Origin: Pseudisothecium myosuroides
Lineage: Eukaryota; Streptophyta; Bryopsida; Hypnales; Lembophyllaceae
Direction of reading: 5' to 3'
NCBI GenBank assembly: GCA_951799445.1
Contig: OX637297.1
Span: 2,604,001-2,668,000, forward strand
DNA length: 64,000 nucleotides
Shown here: one piece after another, positions 21,445 through 33,806 of the stretch
Position numbering within the stretch: the stretch's first letter is position 1
Layout of the letters: each line of letters opens with the position of its first letter
The notes under the pieces: generated by a model
Databases searched by the model: none
What the model saw: the letters and a program-made list of their open reading frames with translations, nothing else
What the model was told of the DNA's origin: nothing
Translations under genes and position numbers: made by a program

Positions 21445-24400
21445 ACTTCGATGGACGATGACGTTGTACCAATTTTTTAGGAAGTAGACCAGGTTGAACT
21501 TGTAATCCTAATTTCCTCGGATATTCAGCATTTGCTGAATTGATAGGTCGTGGAGGTATTGGAATGGACTTTGTGCCTATACAATCTTTTCTTTGGGATC
21601 CACTCGATACCTATAAAACAAAGAAGACAATAAATTAAAAAGTTATAATTGCAATAATATGTGTTAAAGTAATCCAACTCGTGCATAGAACACAATTGTA
21701 GCAAATGGATAAAAAACCAAATTCATTCATACCTTAGAAGTTGTAGGAATGTGTCTGTTGTCAACATACAACTTTCTTTGTGGAACAATAACATCAGCTG
21801 AACGTAGAGAAGCTGAAGGAGCTATTTTTCGAGATTTGAGTGGCGACGGGGAGCTCACTGGAAGCAATCGCTTTCTCCCGCTTGGTGGACTATCCACCAC
21901 ACCATCATTGATGGGTCTTGTGGAGAAGTCCATAGTAGATAGTGCAGTAGCTGCCGAGACCATAATGTGACCCACACCGCTTTGAGATAATGCATATCGG
22001 CCGTATTCTAAAATGGAATCCACCGACGCATTACACTTGGAAACACTACCAGTATATGGTACGGAACAATCACGCAAATCCAGAAGAGTCACAAAAGTCA
22101 CTGTGATTACAAAGAATAAAGGGTGGACAATTGGAATACAAACAATAAAACAACTCGAAATGAATTAAACAATCATCCATTTTGCAAGACGACTATGATA
22201 GAACTATAATGGATACACTTGTCTTTAATGAAACACCATAGCAATAGATAAAATGCACAAACGCAAGGAATATTGTTCAGTATTAGCGACGATTGGAATG
22301 ATCCTTAACTAGCATCTTAGACTCCTCTATGACGTCTATAAGTTCATTGTATTCTCGCGTTTCCTGCTCCTCAACAAGCATCCGCCGTCCAATGTTGTCA
22401 TTCTTCCGAAAGGACAATAGTCCACGATCCTTGGTGCCATGCAAGCGTGTAATCCAAGGCAAAAGCTCATCCATCAAGAAAGTGTCTTTAAAACCATCTC
22501 CTTCCTTTGACCACGAATCCAAAAGCACAACGTTTTCAGGCTCGTTCAAAACCTGCTTCTCAGGACTGTCGTCTACCATAATAGTATTGCCAATAGTAAA
22601 CTTTGAGTTCTGTGCATCGAATAGTTTGTCTAGAGGTTTGAGGAACATGTCTTTGTCGGTTCCCTTCACTTTCAAAGTTGTGATGTTTCCTCGCGGACCC
22701 CTACACTTTAGATTGTCGCAAAACTCTTGCCCAAGGATACTCCATGGTGTCTCTAATCCTCTAAATAGGTACTCGCATATGAATTTTGTTGTAGAAGTCA
22801 TCATGGAACTCCAAACATAAATGTATGCGACTGTGGCTAATTGTTGAAGGAATTCCTCGCAATGAGGTCGAACATATACAGCTTTTGAACCAATAGATAC
22901 TGGAAAAACGCTGGAATGTGGCTCCGAGAGATCATTGTAGACTGTGCCCTTAGGAAGATTTTTCTTTTCCTTAGATATACAAAGGATCCTATTCAGGTCT
23001 AGAATGACATTGAGCCACTTTCTTCTCGGCCTAGAAGCGAGCGGTTTTAGGATAGGCTCTTGTGTTGCACCTATACGTATTTTTGAAAGATCGCTCCTCT
23101 ATTAAAATCAAGGCAGAGAAATACGCCAACAAGTGTTAGTAAACATTTGAACACAAAATAGAAACACAAATGAAGGGACTCAAACAGTAGAAGATCCAAG
23201 TCACAAGAACAAATATCTCAATAGATGCACATTAGAATAAAGAAAAGTTGACCACTTACAATTTCCTCAGACGTAGGACTTTGTAAGGATTCTTTAGTGC
23301 ATGCATTATTTGCTGGAGGCGGTATATGAACCTCCATGAGAACATCATCTAGAATATTCACATCAACCTCCATATCCTCTTGCAATTGGACTCCTTGAAG
23401 TGACACTTCCAAATTAGGGTCGACTCTTCCACCAGAATTTGGATGGTTTGATCTTGGAACACATGAAGGGCTCTTTGGGAAGGACACATTCGAGGGATCA
23501 ATGGTAGAAGGTGGAAGAGGTTGGGGCACTATGTCCTCATTAAGAGAACCTGCGAATTAATACAAGTGGATAATGAGTAGTTTCCAAAACAAATGTAGAT
23601 TTACACTTCAAATCTTATGAAAATATATTATGTTCACAATCTAATGCACATAAGTGTAGACTCACATCAAAAATCACCAAACAAAAGTCGCACTTATAAT
23701 TTATGTACATGTAACTATGGATTTACATTTATAATGTAAATGAAAAAAATTCAATATTTATATTTTCATGCTCTTAAATAGTTAAGTATGAATTCACAAT
23801 TAAAATCTTGAAAAAGAAATGTAATATTTACAATTCTTTAAAGGTGAAACTGGATTATACATATAAAAGCAAGCGAAAAAAAGATGGAATACTTTTGCAA
23901 TTCTATACACATACATTTTGAAAATAACTAAAAATCCTGAAAAAACGATTGCAATATTTACAACTTCATATTTGTAAATGCAATCTTCAAAATTACATTC
24001 AACAATACAAAACAATCCTGTAAAAGGAAAAGAAACCATACTTAAAAAAACAAAAATAACGCAACTTCAAAAGATCCCAAATCATTACAGTGAGAGTTCA
24101 CTGAGATGAACCTTGGGGATCATTGACTTCCTCATTTCCAACCCCCGAACTCATTGCAGGAGTCTGCAGGTCATTTGACTGCTGCTGCGCCTCGGAAGGA
24201 CTATGCAACGCTGGATCCAGTTCCATGGATGTCCTAGGAAGAACATGAGCTCCACTACCTGAAGATACCGATACACGGTTCTCCGACAAAACGTGAGGGG
24301 CCGGCTCATTCATCTCAATAGCTGGAAGGGAAGAGTTTCCAAAAGGTAGAGTTCCCTTGATGATAGTCATCAACTGAGCATATTCAATCCTTGAACGCTT

Positions 24401-26014
24401 CCTCTCCTCAAATTGGTCCTCCTCATACTTCTGCATCCTCTCATGCATCATTTTCATGTAATCCTTCATAGTAAGATCTTCTGTTTCATCCAACTTCCTC
24501 TTTCCTCGATCACGCTCTGAAGAAAGGGATGGAGAAGTGAACGATGAACCACGACGTTCACTTACTGGTGGATCCATAGGGGCGACTGTTCCAGCATGTG
24601 GAGTGCTAAACTCTTGGGATGCGGGAGGATTGATCATGAGGACTTCGACACCTTCTCCTTGGTCAATCATGTCGTGCTCCGAATCTTGAGCAACCAACTG
24701 AATACGATCTCTCTTGCCCCTACCGGATGACGAGGTGTCATTATCCACCGTCTTTGGATATTTCTCTTCATCAACATAGTACCTTGACTGAAGGAAATCC
24801 GCCTTGTCCAAGTCCACAGACAATTGCAAGAGGTCCCTAAAGGATTTCGTCTTGTCAGAATCCCCAATGATATAATTTATCAGGGAATTCATCTGGAAGA
24901 AGATGGAAAAATAGTTAGAATAACATATTTTAGATAATAAATTCCAAGACAAACAAACATGTCAATTCACCTTGAATGGAGGTGAATACTTAGAAAGAAC
25001 AACATACTCACCCATGCCGCACAGATGATTTTTCCACCCCCGTATATGGTAAAGACCGCGTCTCCAGGATTGCCAAATAAAGCCAAAATGCTTATGTAGA
25101 ATTCCATCCGTAGTTCATTTTCATAGATTCGGTATTGCATTTCATTGTAAGCTCCCGAGGTAAGGAATTCATGCGTTTCCGGAGCCTTGAATTTTGTTGG
25201 CAAGGAGTTGCATTTTGCCTTGTGGTTCTTCTTAATGAGGAACATGATGTGGACGTTCGCTTCGACTTTCTTCTTGTTCAACTCAAGATCTTCAAGTCGC
25301 TCGTACTTCGCCGGCATGTACTCTGCATGGTGAAGGACATAATTATCTGTAAATACAGAATTGTAAAAATGGTGTATGAGACTGGAGTCGGTCTTCTTAT
25401 CTCCAGACAACCACACCCACACAGGGATATCAAGAATTGCAGGATCAGTTAACCGCATCAGCAACATCAAAAAAGAATAAAAATACGGAGTTGCCATCCC
25501 TCCAGCCTCCTTCTTGTTGCTTGGAAAAATTCTGAAGTCCATGAATCCCATCTTTATATGGTCGACATCCAAATGATCCCAATCACCTCTGGCCCACTTC
25601 GCTAAGTCGTCTGTGTTTTCATTGAATGGACGGTAGAATGCTTGACCGGTGGGAATTGTACCCCTTCCTTTATTTCTCAAGAAGACCTTCAGAAATTCCT
25701 CGACATAGGGTGACAATTCTCGAATGCTCTTGTTGATGTTACACAAAAGCTTCGATGCAGTGAAGAATATCTCAGATGGACCTGTGATCAATACTGGCGA
25801 CCCGATAACTCCGAAACGAGGCTGGAATTGATTTATTGGAATTGCTGGTACGGTAAATGGGTTGTTGAAAATAGTCCCCCCACTTGGGTGGACGCGGGTG
25901 CTGCAATGTATGCGAATTGGTCCAGGAGAGTGGATCAAAAATCACGGACGATTCCTTAGAAGAGTAGGGAGGCTGCCTTAGTGAATTTGAATCGGGCAAA
26001 CGTGGTGGACTCAT
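21272..26014 (-). CDS. Multi-exon gene with FCP1/NIF (HAD) phosphatase-like domain; repeated, possibly TE-borne
   Basis: Exons inferred from GT..AG borders and matching phases: about 25938-25012, 24892-24112, 23549-23260, 23098-22283, 22100-21733, 21610-21272. Phases agree for exons 1-4 and 5-6; the exon 4 to 5 link is uncertain (frame 4 reaches a TAA at 22283). The start is unclear: an ATG at 26014 lies in another frame, so a frameshift or small intron is needed. Exon 4 carries the FCP1/CTD-small-phosphatase fold: ILDLNRIL (usual DLDGTL; second Asp is Asn, so catalysis is doubtful), VYVRPHCEEFL, YVWSSM, FLKPLDKLF and MVDDSPEK. Exon 1-2 holds FGNPGDAVFTIYGGGKI, faintly like the PGD..DPF.GSGT motif of N4/N6 DNA methylases; this is a guess. 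Exon 2 adds an acidic, coiled region. Confidence 0.6.
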
Positions 26015-26039
26015 GATTGAGTGCCTAGTCCGGGGTCAC

Positions 26040-26163
26040 TACTGCCATCGTGGGAACTCCCGACGCACTGTGTCGGTCGTCGCGGCAATCGTGAGATGTC
26101 ACGATGCATTCTGCAGGGTACGACTGCCATTGTGATATCGCACGACGCATTCAGTAAGCGCAA
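26040..26163. repeat. Three diverged ~43-bp repeats upstream of the FCP1-like gene
   Basis: The sequence 'actgccatcgtgggaactcc..gacgca' recurs as 'gcggcaatcgtgagatgtca..gatgca' and 'actgccattgtgatatcgca..gacgca'. They sit immediately 5' of the reverse-strand gene and could be promoter elements or subterminal transposon repeats. Confidence 0.5.
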
Positions 26164-26759
26164 CCGCAAGTGAGGGTTTCGAAGTACAATCCGCTGAGTC
26201 AGTATGACTATTCTTCGATTAATTCTTTAGAGCTGCTTTTTGTGACATGTATATGTAAAATAAATGTTTATGAATATATTAATATGTTTATGATTTCTAT
26301 TCTTTGCGTGCGGCACGGGGGCAATGACTTGATAGCAAAAGCGCGGGATGTCTTTCTTCCTCTCATCTCTTGAAATGGAAGTGGTTTATGTTTGTGTCTG
26401 GAACAGAATACATTGCTCTGGTCATACATGCACTCAAATGAGTATAAATAATGCATTTCTTTTCTCTCATAGATAGTCACTGTTGGAATTCTAGTCTTCT
26501 AGGTTTTGCGTCTTCACAATTATATAGCGGACAACCAAATACGGATCTATTTTTTGCAGTGAAAGAACCTTGATGTTCTTTACACAAACTGAAACTAATG
26601 TCATTATTTCGGATGGAATATTATGTTTACTTAGCCGTTATTCATCTTCAGATGTATGTTGAACGTCTGAGCACCTGTAACTCAGTGGTCTACAGTTCTT
26701 CAAATGTCACTGTGAGTACTGTGATATGCCCCTGTCACTTTGTCATATCCTGACTACCT

Positions 26760-27420
26760 TAGCACCACTATGTTAGCAGTCCGTCGGGGGATCTCCCGGT
26801 GAACCCTAGAACCGGACTCCTTATTCCCAAGAGCAATTGCTCATTTGATAATTGTGAACTGATGTTTGACTTTCAAATCCACTTGTGTGTACTTCCGTTG
26901 AACTCTCGGGATACCATATATCTTTGAAAGAATCGCCTCCATTATGCCTTATTGTGAATCATTCTTGATGAACTCGGATATCACTTGCACTTTAGCACAG
27001 GAATCAAATTGTACCACTTCGACACCAAGATTGTTAGTGAAGCTGACTCATATTCTACACCCCCGTCAGGGGATCTCCTGATAGAATTATGTAAAGATCA
27101 GCGCTCATTGAGGGATTAATATGGGATGGGAGCCATGTTTGCAACGAGTGGTGGTCATCGGGGGATCTCTCGATAGGTTCTAAGACTTCAGATGTGCTGT
27201 AAATTGGATGCCTAAACTACGGAAACCCAGTCCACAGATCTCCCAATACAATCATGTGAACTCTACCACGGTGAGCTATGTTACAACTACATGATTTCTT
27301 TCATTTTCAAGCACATGAAGTACTCCCCAACACTGCAGTGTATGCTGAATTGGATGCATGCAAAGCGTTCCTATTTCAGGAGGTCTCCAGACCTATAGGA
27401 AAACATCGGGGGATTTCACC
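26760..27420. repeat. Dispersed palindromic motif CGGGGGATCTCCCG, about five diverged copies
   Basis: Copies appear near 26783 (tcgggggatctcccgg), 27064 (tcaggggatctcctga), 27157 (tcgggggatctctcga), 27233 and 27404 (tcgggggattt). The core is self-complementary. No gene is recognised here. Such arrays are typical of transposon subterminal regions or protein-binding arrays, but the identity is unknown. Confidence 0.5.
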
Positions 27421-28887
27421 ACCTCTTTACTTCTGGACTATTGAAAGTCCAGAAGTAGTTTAATATGGCATCTATCATATGGAGCACAACGTAGCACAAA
27501 CTGCATTCACAATGTCAATTAATAGCGACATGAATTTCGACAGTGCCATGGGAGTTGATCCGCTAGTTCTGTTCTTTGCAATCCCTTCTCTGAAATTGAT
27601 GTTGGGGTATGCATTCCCATTGTTACGCACTTTGCGAATTGTCCTATACACTGTCATCAAGAAGTGTACAAATGTGTTGTACAAGACCACCATGAAGATT
27701 TTTCAGTGTATTGACAGAAGCGACTGCAAGAATGAATGGCGACTTCGGAGACGTCAAGTAAGAAATGAGAAGTGAATGGAATTGAAAAGGGCATTCAATT
27801 CTGTTGTGGTCGATGTCGTTAGTCTAGTAGAAGAGGACTTGCATTGCTTGGAAAAGTAGGAACTGTGGTGAGCCAACTGTGCAACTGCCGTACCTATCCT
27901 TGCATAGTGTCATAAGCAATTGTAAGTTCCTTTTTTGAATATCATATGCAATATCATTGTACGTGAAGAATATTATGGCATGCATGGCTATTAGTGGTAT
28001 AATAGCAAATGCTCACGCAATGTGTGAGGGGGGCAACAATTGTGGATGGGAAGCGCAGATTCAGTGACAGAGTGTCTCGCACACTTCTAATTAAGCAGTG
28101 ACTGTTGAGTAGTCCCAGAATTTTAGAATGCGATTCATGCAAGGAATGGGAAGTCATTTATGAATCGGAAGTTCATTTTTTTTGTGACGCAGGTGACAAG
28201 GTCACTGACGAGTCCAACCACTGCAGCAGTGAAAGTGTGAAACTAGAAATCATCATTGCACTAGTGCTGCAGAGCGAGGACTTCAGGAAGAGAATGACCT
28301 CTGAGGTGGTATGTCATGTGCAACTTGCTACCGGAATTTGTGATTCTGTGTTTTGTAACGTGATTCTAAAGGATCCACATGTGTCACTCTTGCTTGAGGT
28401 ACGACAATTCACTTGCATGCTGTCCGGGATTCATGCATTGCTTCTTTTAATGCAAGCAACCACTAATGTGACCCTCGTATTTATAGATTTTCTTGAGGGT
28501 ACTATGATGTATGTACAACATCTTCATGACCGTGTATTTCATGGCCTCATGGGAGAGACTTTTACATAGGCATGCTTGTGAGTTTTATGCTTATTTCATG
28601 GACAGTGCTGTTGTGCAGCGTCATCGTGTTCACCAGTCGTGCATGGGTAGCCGGACAAAGGGTATGTCAACAATCGACGTTATAAGAGAGTGTCATTGAC
28701 GAAGAGGTTTTTCTTTTCTCTAGCTCTCAACGAAAGCATGCATGTAAGTCAAAAAGGACGGAGCTGAGTGTCGAATTTTTTTTCACATGCGCAAAGTGGC
28801 GGCAGTGCAACTCGAATTGACATTTGTTTTTGTTGACGACTTACAAGAAAGAATTGATTTGGAGCAGGTTGTACACGGAAGTATAAG

Positions 28888-30890
28888 ATGACGTCGACTG
28901 GTACGCTTTCCGCATCACATCACATTGAAAGGTCAATAGCACACAGACAAGGATTGGCAGAATATCTTTGTGCGTGTAAGCAGTGCAGAGGAGCTAGAGT
29001 GCTGAAGGTGGACACTATTGCCCAACACCATAGGGTGCATAGTCGAGACCCATATCTGCAATATCCTGTTTTGGTGAGGTTCACAGTACACTTGAAGCAT
29101 CTCAAATGTCATTGTTATGTGTTAGAAGTTCTCTTCTTCCGTCGTTCATCATGTACACAATTTGTACACAATGTTCAGACAGTTGTTGTCATGATGGAAA
29201 CCGCCGCTTCACTGACGTTATGGAAGATTCCTTAAGTCCCTTCATCGTTTCTTTCAAGTGTTATGTGCGGGTTGGATCTTATGCATGTCAGACCTTCAAT
29301 TGCTGTTTCACGGTCACCTTGTCTGCTGGAAATTGTCATTGTAACGGAATTATGTCATCACATTCTTTTTTCTAACGTGAGAAGGGACTGCGTGGACCTG
29401 ACAATGCAGACAGAGGATGGATAGAGCATAAGAGAAGCAACAGACGAAGGTGTTCAACAGGGAGAAAATTACTTCCAAGGATTGGAAAGTGAGGACGAAC
29501 GACCAGAGGAATTTGTCTGGCCGGAGAGGTCTTCTGTTGATGTCTCCGGTGCTGTTTGAGATGCATATGCGCGTGTTGAAAACCTGCACACTGAAATGCA
29601 AGAAGAAGACCGCAGCCTAGATGAGGAACTGGAAGTGGAAGAGGAGTTTGAGACATCCGGACCTCAGTACGAGGAGCTCGTTTGAGATTCAAATGAACGA
29701 ATTTATAAAGGCTACAAACTTAATCGCCTAGAAGTTGTAATAATCCTCATAACAATGTGTAGTCTTTTCTCCATTCTATATACATTCTTGGACGAGTTGT
29801 TGAAATTCCTCTCGCAAGACTTGCTTCCCAAGTCGAACAAATTACCACGAACCTTGTATGAGGCCAGGCTAATGGTATTGAAGTTAGGGTTGAAGCATGA
29901 AGGCATACACTACTGTCTAGATGGACATGTACTGTTAAGAGGAGTGAATAAAGATCTTCTTGCCTGTCCACATCCTAGTTGTGGAAAATCGGGGTACGTC
30001 AAAGGATCTAGCACTGTGCCATGCAAAGTGCTAAGATACTTTCCCATCATAGACCAATTGCGACAAATGTTTCAGTGCCCTCAAATTGCAAAAATGATGA
30101 CTTTCCATAAGACAAACAAGTCTAATGAGCCTCATGAAATCCGTGGTCGATGGTGAGTAGTGAAAGCACATAAATGACATGTATCCTGATTTTGCAGCAA
30201 TTCCCACAAACCTCAGAGTAGGGCTTGTAGGTGATGGGGTTAATCCTTATGGTAACCAATCCACAAAGCACTCAGTTTGGCCTTTCTTTGTAGCAATTTA
30301 CAATTTGCCTCCTTGGATTACAACCAAATCATTTTTCTTGAAACTAGTTCTCTTAATAATTGGTCCACAGGCACCAGCAGCAGAGGTGGTGGATGTTTAC
30401 TTGGAGCCATTAGTGGAAGATTTATTGAAATTGTGGGACGGTGCTCCCGCAATTGATATGTCGAAGCCGGCAGGACGTAGAAGCTTCAGTCTAAGGGCAG
30501 TGCTGTTGTGGTTGGTTCACGACTTCCCGACTTACGAACTCCTTTCAGGTCAGCAGACGAAGGGGTATAGAGGTTGTCCTTTGTGCAGAGAGGAAACATG
30601 TGCTGAATACTCTTCCATTTTACACAAGGTGGTTTACCTTAGTACCCGCCGTTTCCTTGACTTGGAGCATCGCTTCAGGAATGCCAAAAGACCTTTCAAT
30701 GGCCAAGCTGAGAGAGGTCCTATTCCAGTGCGTTGAAGTGGAAGGCAAATACATGCCAATGGTTTAGAGAGGGAGCAATATCTACGGGAAGGCGGAATAC
30801 AAGAATTTGACAAAGATTTGGTAAAGAGGCATGGAGTGAAGCGCGTGAGCATCTTTTTTCGGTTACCTTATTGGGTGGTAAGTTCGTTTG
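28888..30890 (+). pseudogene. CACTA (En/Spm) transposase, TNP2-like, decayed
   Basis: Segments match the tnp2 transposase family in order. An N-terminal zinc-type motif (YLCACKQCRG.., 28888-29073, followed by a gtgagg splice donor) comes first. An acidic stretch from about 29460 contains two TGA stops. Then come LPRTLYEARLMVLKLGL and CPHPSCGKSG (29755-30156), a frameshift and stops near 30157-30178, the core YPDFA..NLRVGLVGDGVNPYGN..HSVWPFFV.IYNLPPW (30179-30736), and after a TGA at 30734, SIFFRLPYW (to about 30890). The family's usual continuation after PYW (RHNLDVMHIEKN-like) is not found. The active protein would cut and join CACTA ends in the nucleus; this copy cannot. Confidence 0.85.
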
Positions 30891-31140
30891 TACTCTTGGA
30901 AAGTAGTATCCGTTGTTGTATAGATTTTTGGACTACTCGTATGCCGGGAGATAAAACATCGGGGAGGATTTGTTCAGGAGACTGTTACTTCGAAGTAGAG
31001 AACTTTTGTTCAGGCCCAAACCAGAACGAATACATTTGCATAGATGGATGTGTAAGTAGAGCATATGCAGAAATAATTCATCGAGGTTGTCATTGCAGTG
31101 CGCACGGCCGTGCTGTTCTATCCATTTCACCGTAATGAAG

Positions 31141-33700
31141 TTGTCTCACAATGAGGAAGTTGTTAGAAAAGGAAAAAAATGGTGTGCTTTGACAGTGCTT
31201 AAGGAAGTGTGTTCAGGGAACACGAAATGGGGGGAAGAGTAGGAAGTGGAGGGTGTTAAGCAAGTCACTGCAGTCGGTCCATGGTAGTGTATGCAAAGCA
31301 GTAAGTTTGTCTATCTAAGGCTGGAATGGGGGGAAATAGAGGCTCAGTAGGTGGCATTTGTTGTTTGAGAAATGGAGGACAATTCAGACGCCATGGAATA
31401 AGGACGGTGTGAATCTTAGCAACAGTAAGGTCTGTGGAAATGGTTATTTTGTTTGATGATCCAATTCATAAAAATTTGATTACATATGGGAAATAGGAGT
31501 GCCATGTGTTGAGTAAGGAAGCTCGTATGATATGGTGCTTTTCATCTTCAAATGAAAGGATTAGCATAATGGCATGGAGGTGTATCTGTTTCATGACATA
31601 GCAATTTGAGGGCTCTCGTCTGCCATAGGGGGAAGCATGAGGGGAAGTCGTCATTTTAGGGTGGAGTCACTGTCCGAAGGGTAGGAGCATGCTGCAGTGG
31701 GGACAACTGAGCCGTTCTCCTTGCACAGTCCACGATTGAATTTGTCGTCCATGCGGAAACCTCGGTTGTCAGTAGAGCAGAGGAAGAGAACTCTCCATTT
31801 CCCGGGCACGTGTTTGATTGGAAGTTAAACGTCTCCACAGCAGAAGCATGCGCACTGGAAGTTTTCTTCTGTAAAGAGTAGGTTGACATATTACAGCTAC
31901 GTTGCTGCCGGAGAGGAAGAAATTACCTAGTGTAGACATGTATCGGAATTGCGTTTTCATGATTGCAGATGTGGAAAAGGAAGCCGATGTAGATCAATTT
32001 CTAGGACAGCTATGACAGAAACACTGTGGGAGGTGAGGGCATGCATTTGAAGGTTCACTAGAAGAAACCAGTGTTTTTGGAGATGCTAGAAAAAAACAGG
32101 ACATGCTGTCAGCGACATCAACATGTCAAAAACTATGAGGAGTACATTGCTTCAATTCTGTGGAATATGTAGGCTAACATGTGCATGTCAGCAGTATAAC
32201 AAGGTCCTATTCGAATGAGCAGTCATGTTTTATTGAACGTTAAGAGTAGGATGAATTTGTTTAGTGCAACATCCCAGTAGACACAACTTTGCCACGTTGG
32301 CAAGGTGTTTTGGTTTCACCATGGGTAATTTTTGAGAAGTTACTATGGGCTTTAGTAAAATGCAGACCGCATGTCAAAAAGGCAAAGGCAGGGCAGGTCT
32401 TTCGGAGTTTTGGAGAAAAGTATTGCTTACGTGGATGGTGAAGCTACCACTAGAGTAGACTTGCCTTAAGAGTGAGAAGGGAGGCATAAATCTTTCACTC
32501 TAGTTGCAATTGAGTACTTTGAGCAGGGAAATGTGTTGAAGACAACGTCACGTACTCATTAATCAATGTTCAGAACGTTGTCTCTATGTTTTTTGTGTAT
32601 TCAAACTAACGACAATATTTTGGAGCGTGACATATGTGAACATGAAAACGCGTTCAAGAAAGAAGACATCAATGTCGAACCTACAACCATCTTAAACGTG
32701 ATGACTCTGTAATTCAAAGACAAATTTTGAAGTATGCAACCCAGCATTGTTGAAGACTATGCTCGCAATGCCTTTGCTAATGCGTCAACAATAAGAGAAT
32801 TTGCCCTTGCTAATGCGTCAACAACAAGATTATTTTGCCTTGCACTTTTATGCCTGGGTTCGTCTATGCACCTAGTCATAAAAAACTCGGGCCAACCACC
32901 ACCTTAGATGGCACGGCTGTCTTCAAGTGCTTGCACTAACATGCAAAGGGCATAATAGAACAGTCGTTAAGCTTCATCTCCCACATGTGAACAAGGACAA
33001 ATAAACAATGGTTATGAAAAACTGCCCTAATCAATACAATAAATTGTTTACTATGGTTTTATTAGAGCATACCCAGAATTCACACACTGTACAGATCCGA
33101 AAGAGGTGAAATGAAAGATAGTAGAATTATAAGCAACTTAGACCATGATAGAAAGTGGACACAAGATACAAGAGAGTATGCATTCATATAATGTATGACA
33201 CCTGCATCACCTTATGCAAGGAGTGAACCCTTCAAGCAGCACGACAATTTAACACACATAAAATGCAAGAGCCAATGGTTAATACATGTGCGCGATACCA
33301 ACTTGGTAGCACGGACAACAATGTACAAGCATGTGGTAGGGTGGCACCTCAGAAGTTGATGTTCTTGTCTGTAGCAATTTTGATGTCTCCAATCAACTTG
33401 CAATGGCCCAAGTCCAAATCTACTGAGTGATTGATTGCTGATGTGATTTATCTTTTGCTTACAAGGGGCAAACCCTTTATTTACTGATAATGAACATGGT
33501 TGATATACATGACTCTAGCCTCTGCAATGAGCTCCTCCAAGAAGTGATAAGTAAGTTGCCTCTTAACAAAGAATAAATTAAATACCACGTTTTCAAATGT
33601 CTAGCACTTTGGTTTTTATTTTGATGTTTTTAGCCGTTTCAATGTCCGCTTTGTTGAATGTTGCATGGCATCCACGGGTACCATAGACTGTGACCTTACA
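31141..33700. other. No recognisable gene; decayed CACTA interior
   Basis: All frames are interrupted. The first half is strikingly G/T- and purine-rich on the top strand. It lies between the TNP2-like pseudogene and a CACTA terminus, so it is probably the rest of that transposon. Confidence 0.4.
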
Positions 33701-33788
33701 AGATTGTCTTTTTAGTAAAATTTTACTTAAAAACTTACTTAAAAGACGCTATTTAAAAGACGTGATGTCTAGGACACTACTTAAAACA

Positions 33789-33806
33789 CCCCTTTCTCTT
33801 GTAGTG
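33789..33806. repeat. CACTA terminal inverted repeat, right end
   Basis: The complement of 33806-33789 reads CACTACAAGAGAAAGGGG, a classic En/Spm-type terminus, followed inward by repeated 'acttaaaa'/'tttaaaagac' words typical of subterminal arrays. It cuts into the reading frame of the reverse-strand protein gene on its right. I could not find the matching left terminus. Confidence 0.7.

Noticed and set aside
26037..26060. CACTACTGCCATCG as the left CACTA terminus for the element ending at 33806 or 36659
   Set aside because: Only the first six bases agree with either right end, and the flanking three bases do not give a target duplication.
26014..33800. A Helitron as carrier of the repeated gene
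   Set aside because: I see no TC start, CTRR end with hairpin, or Rep/helicase coding sequence.
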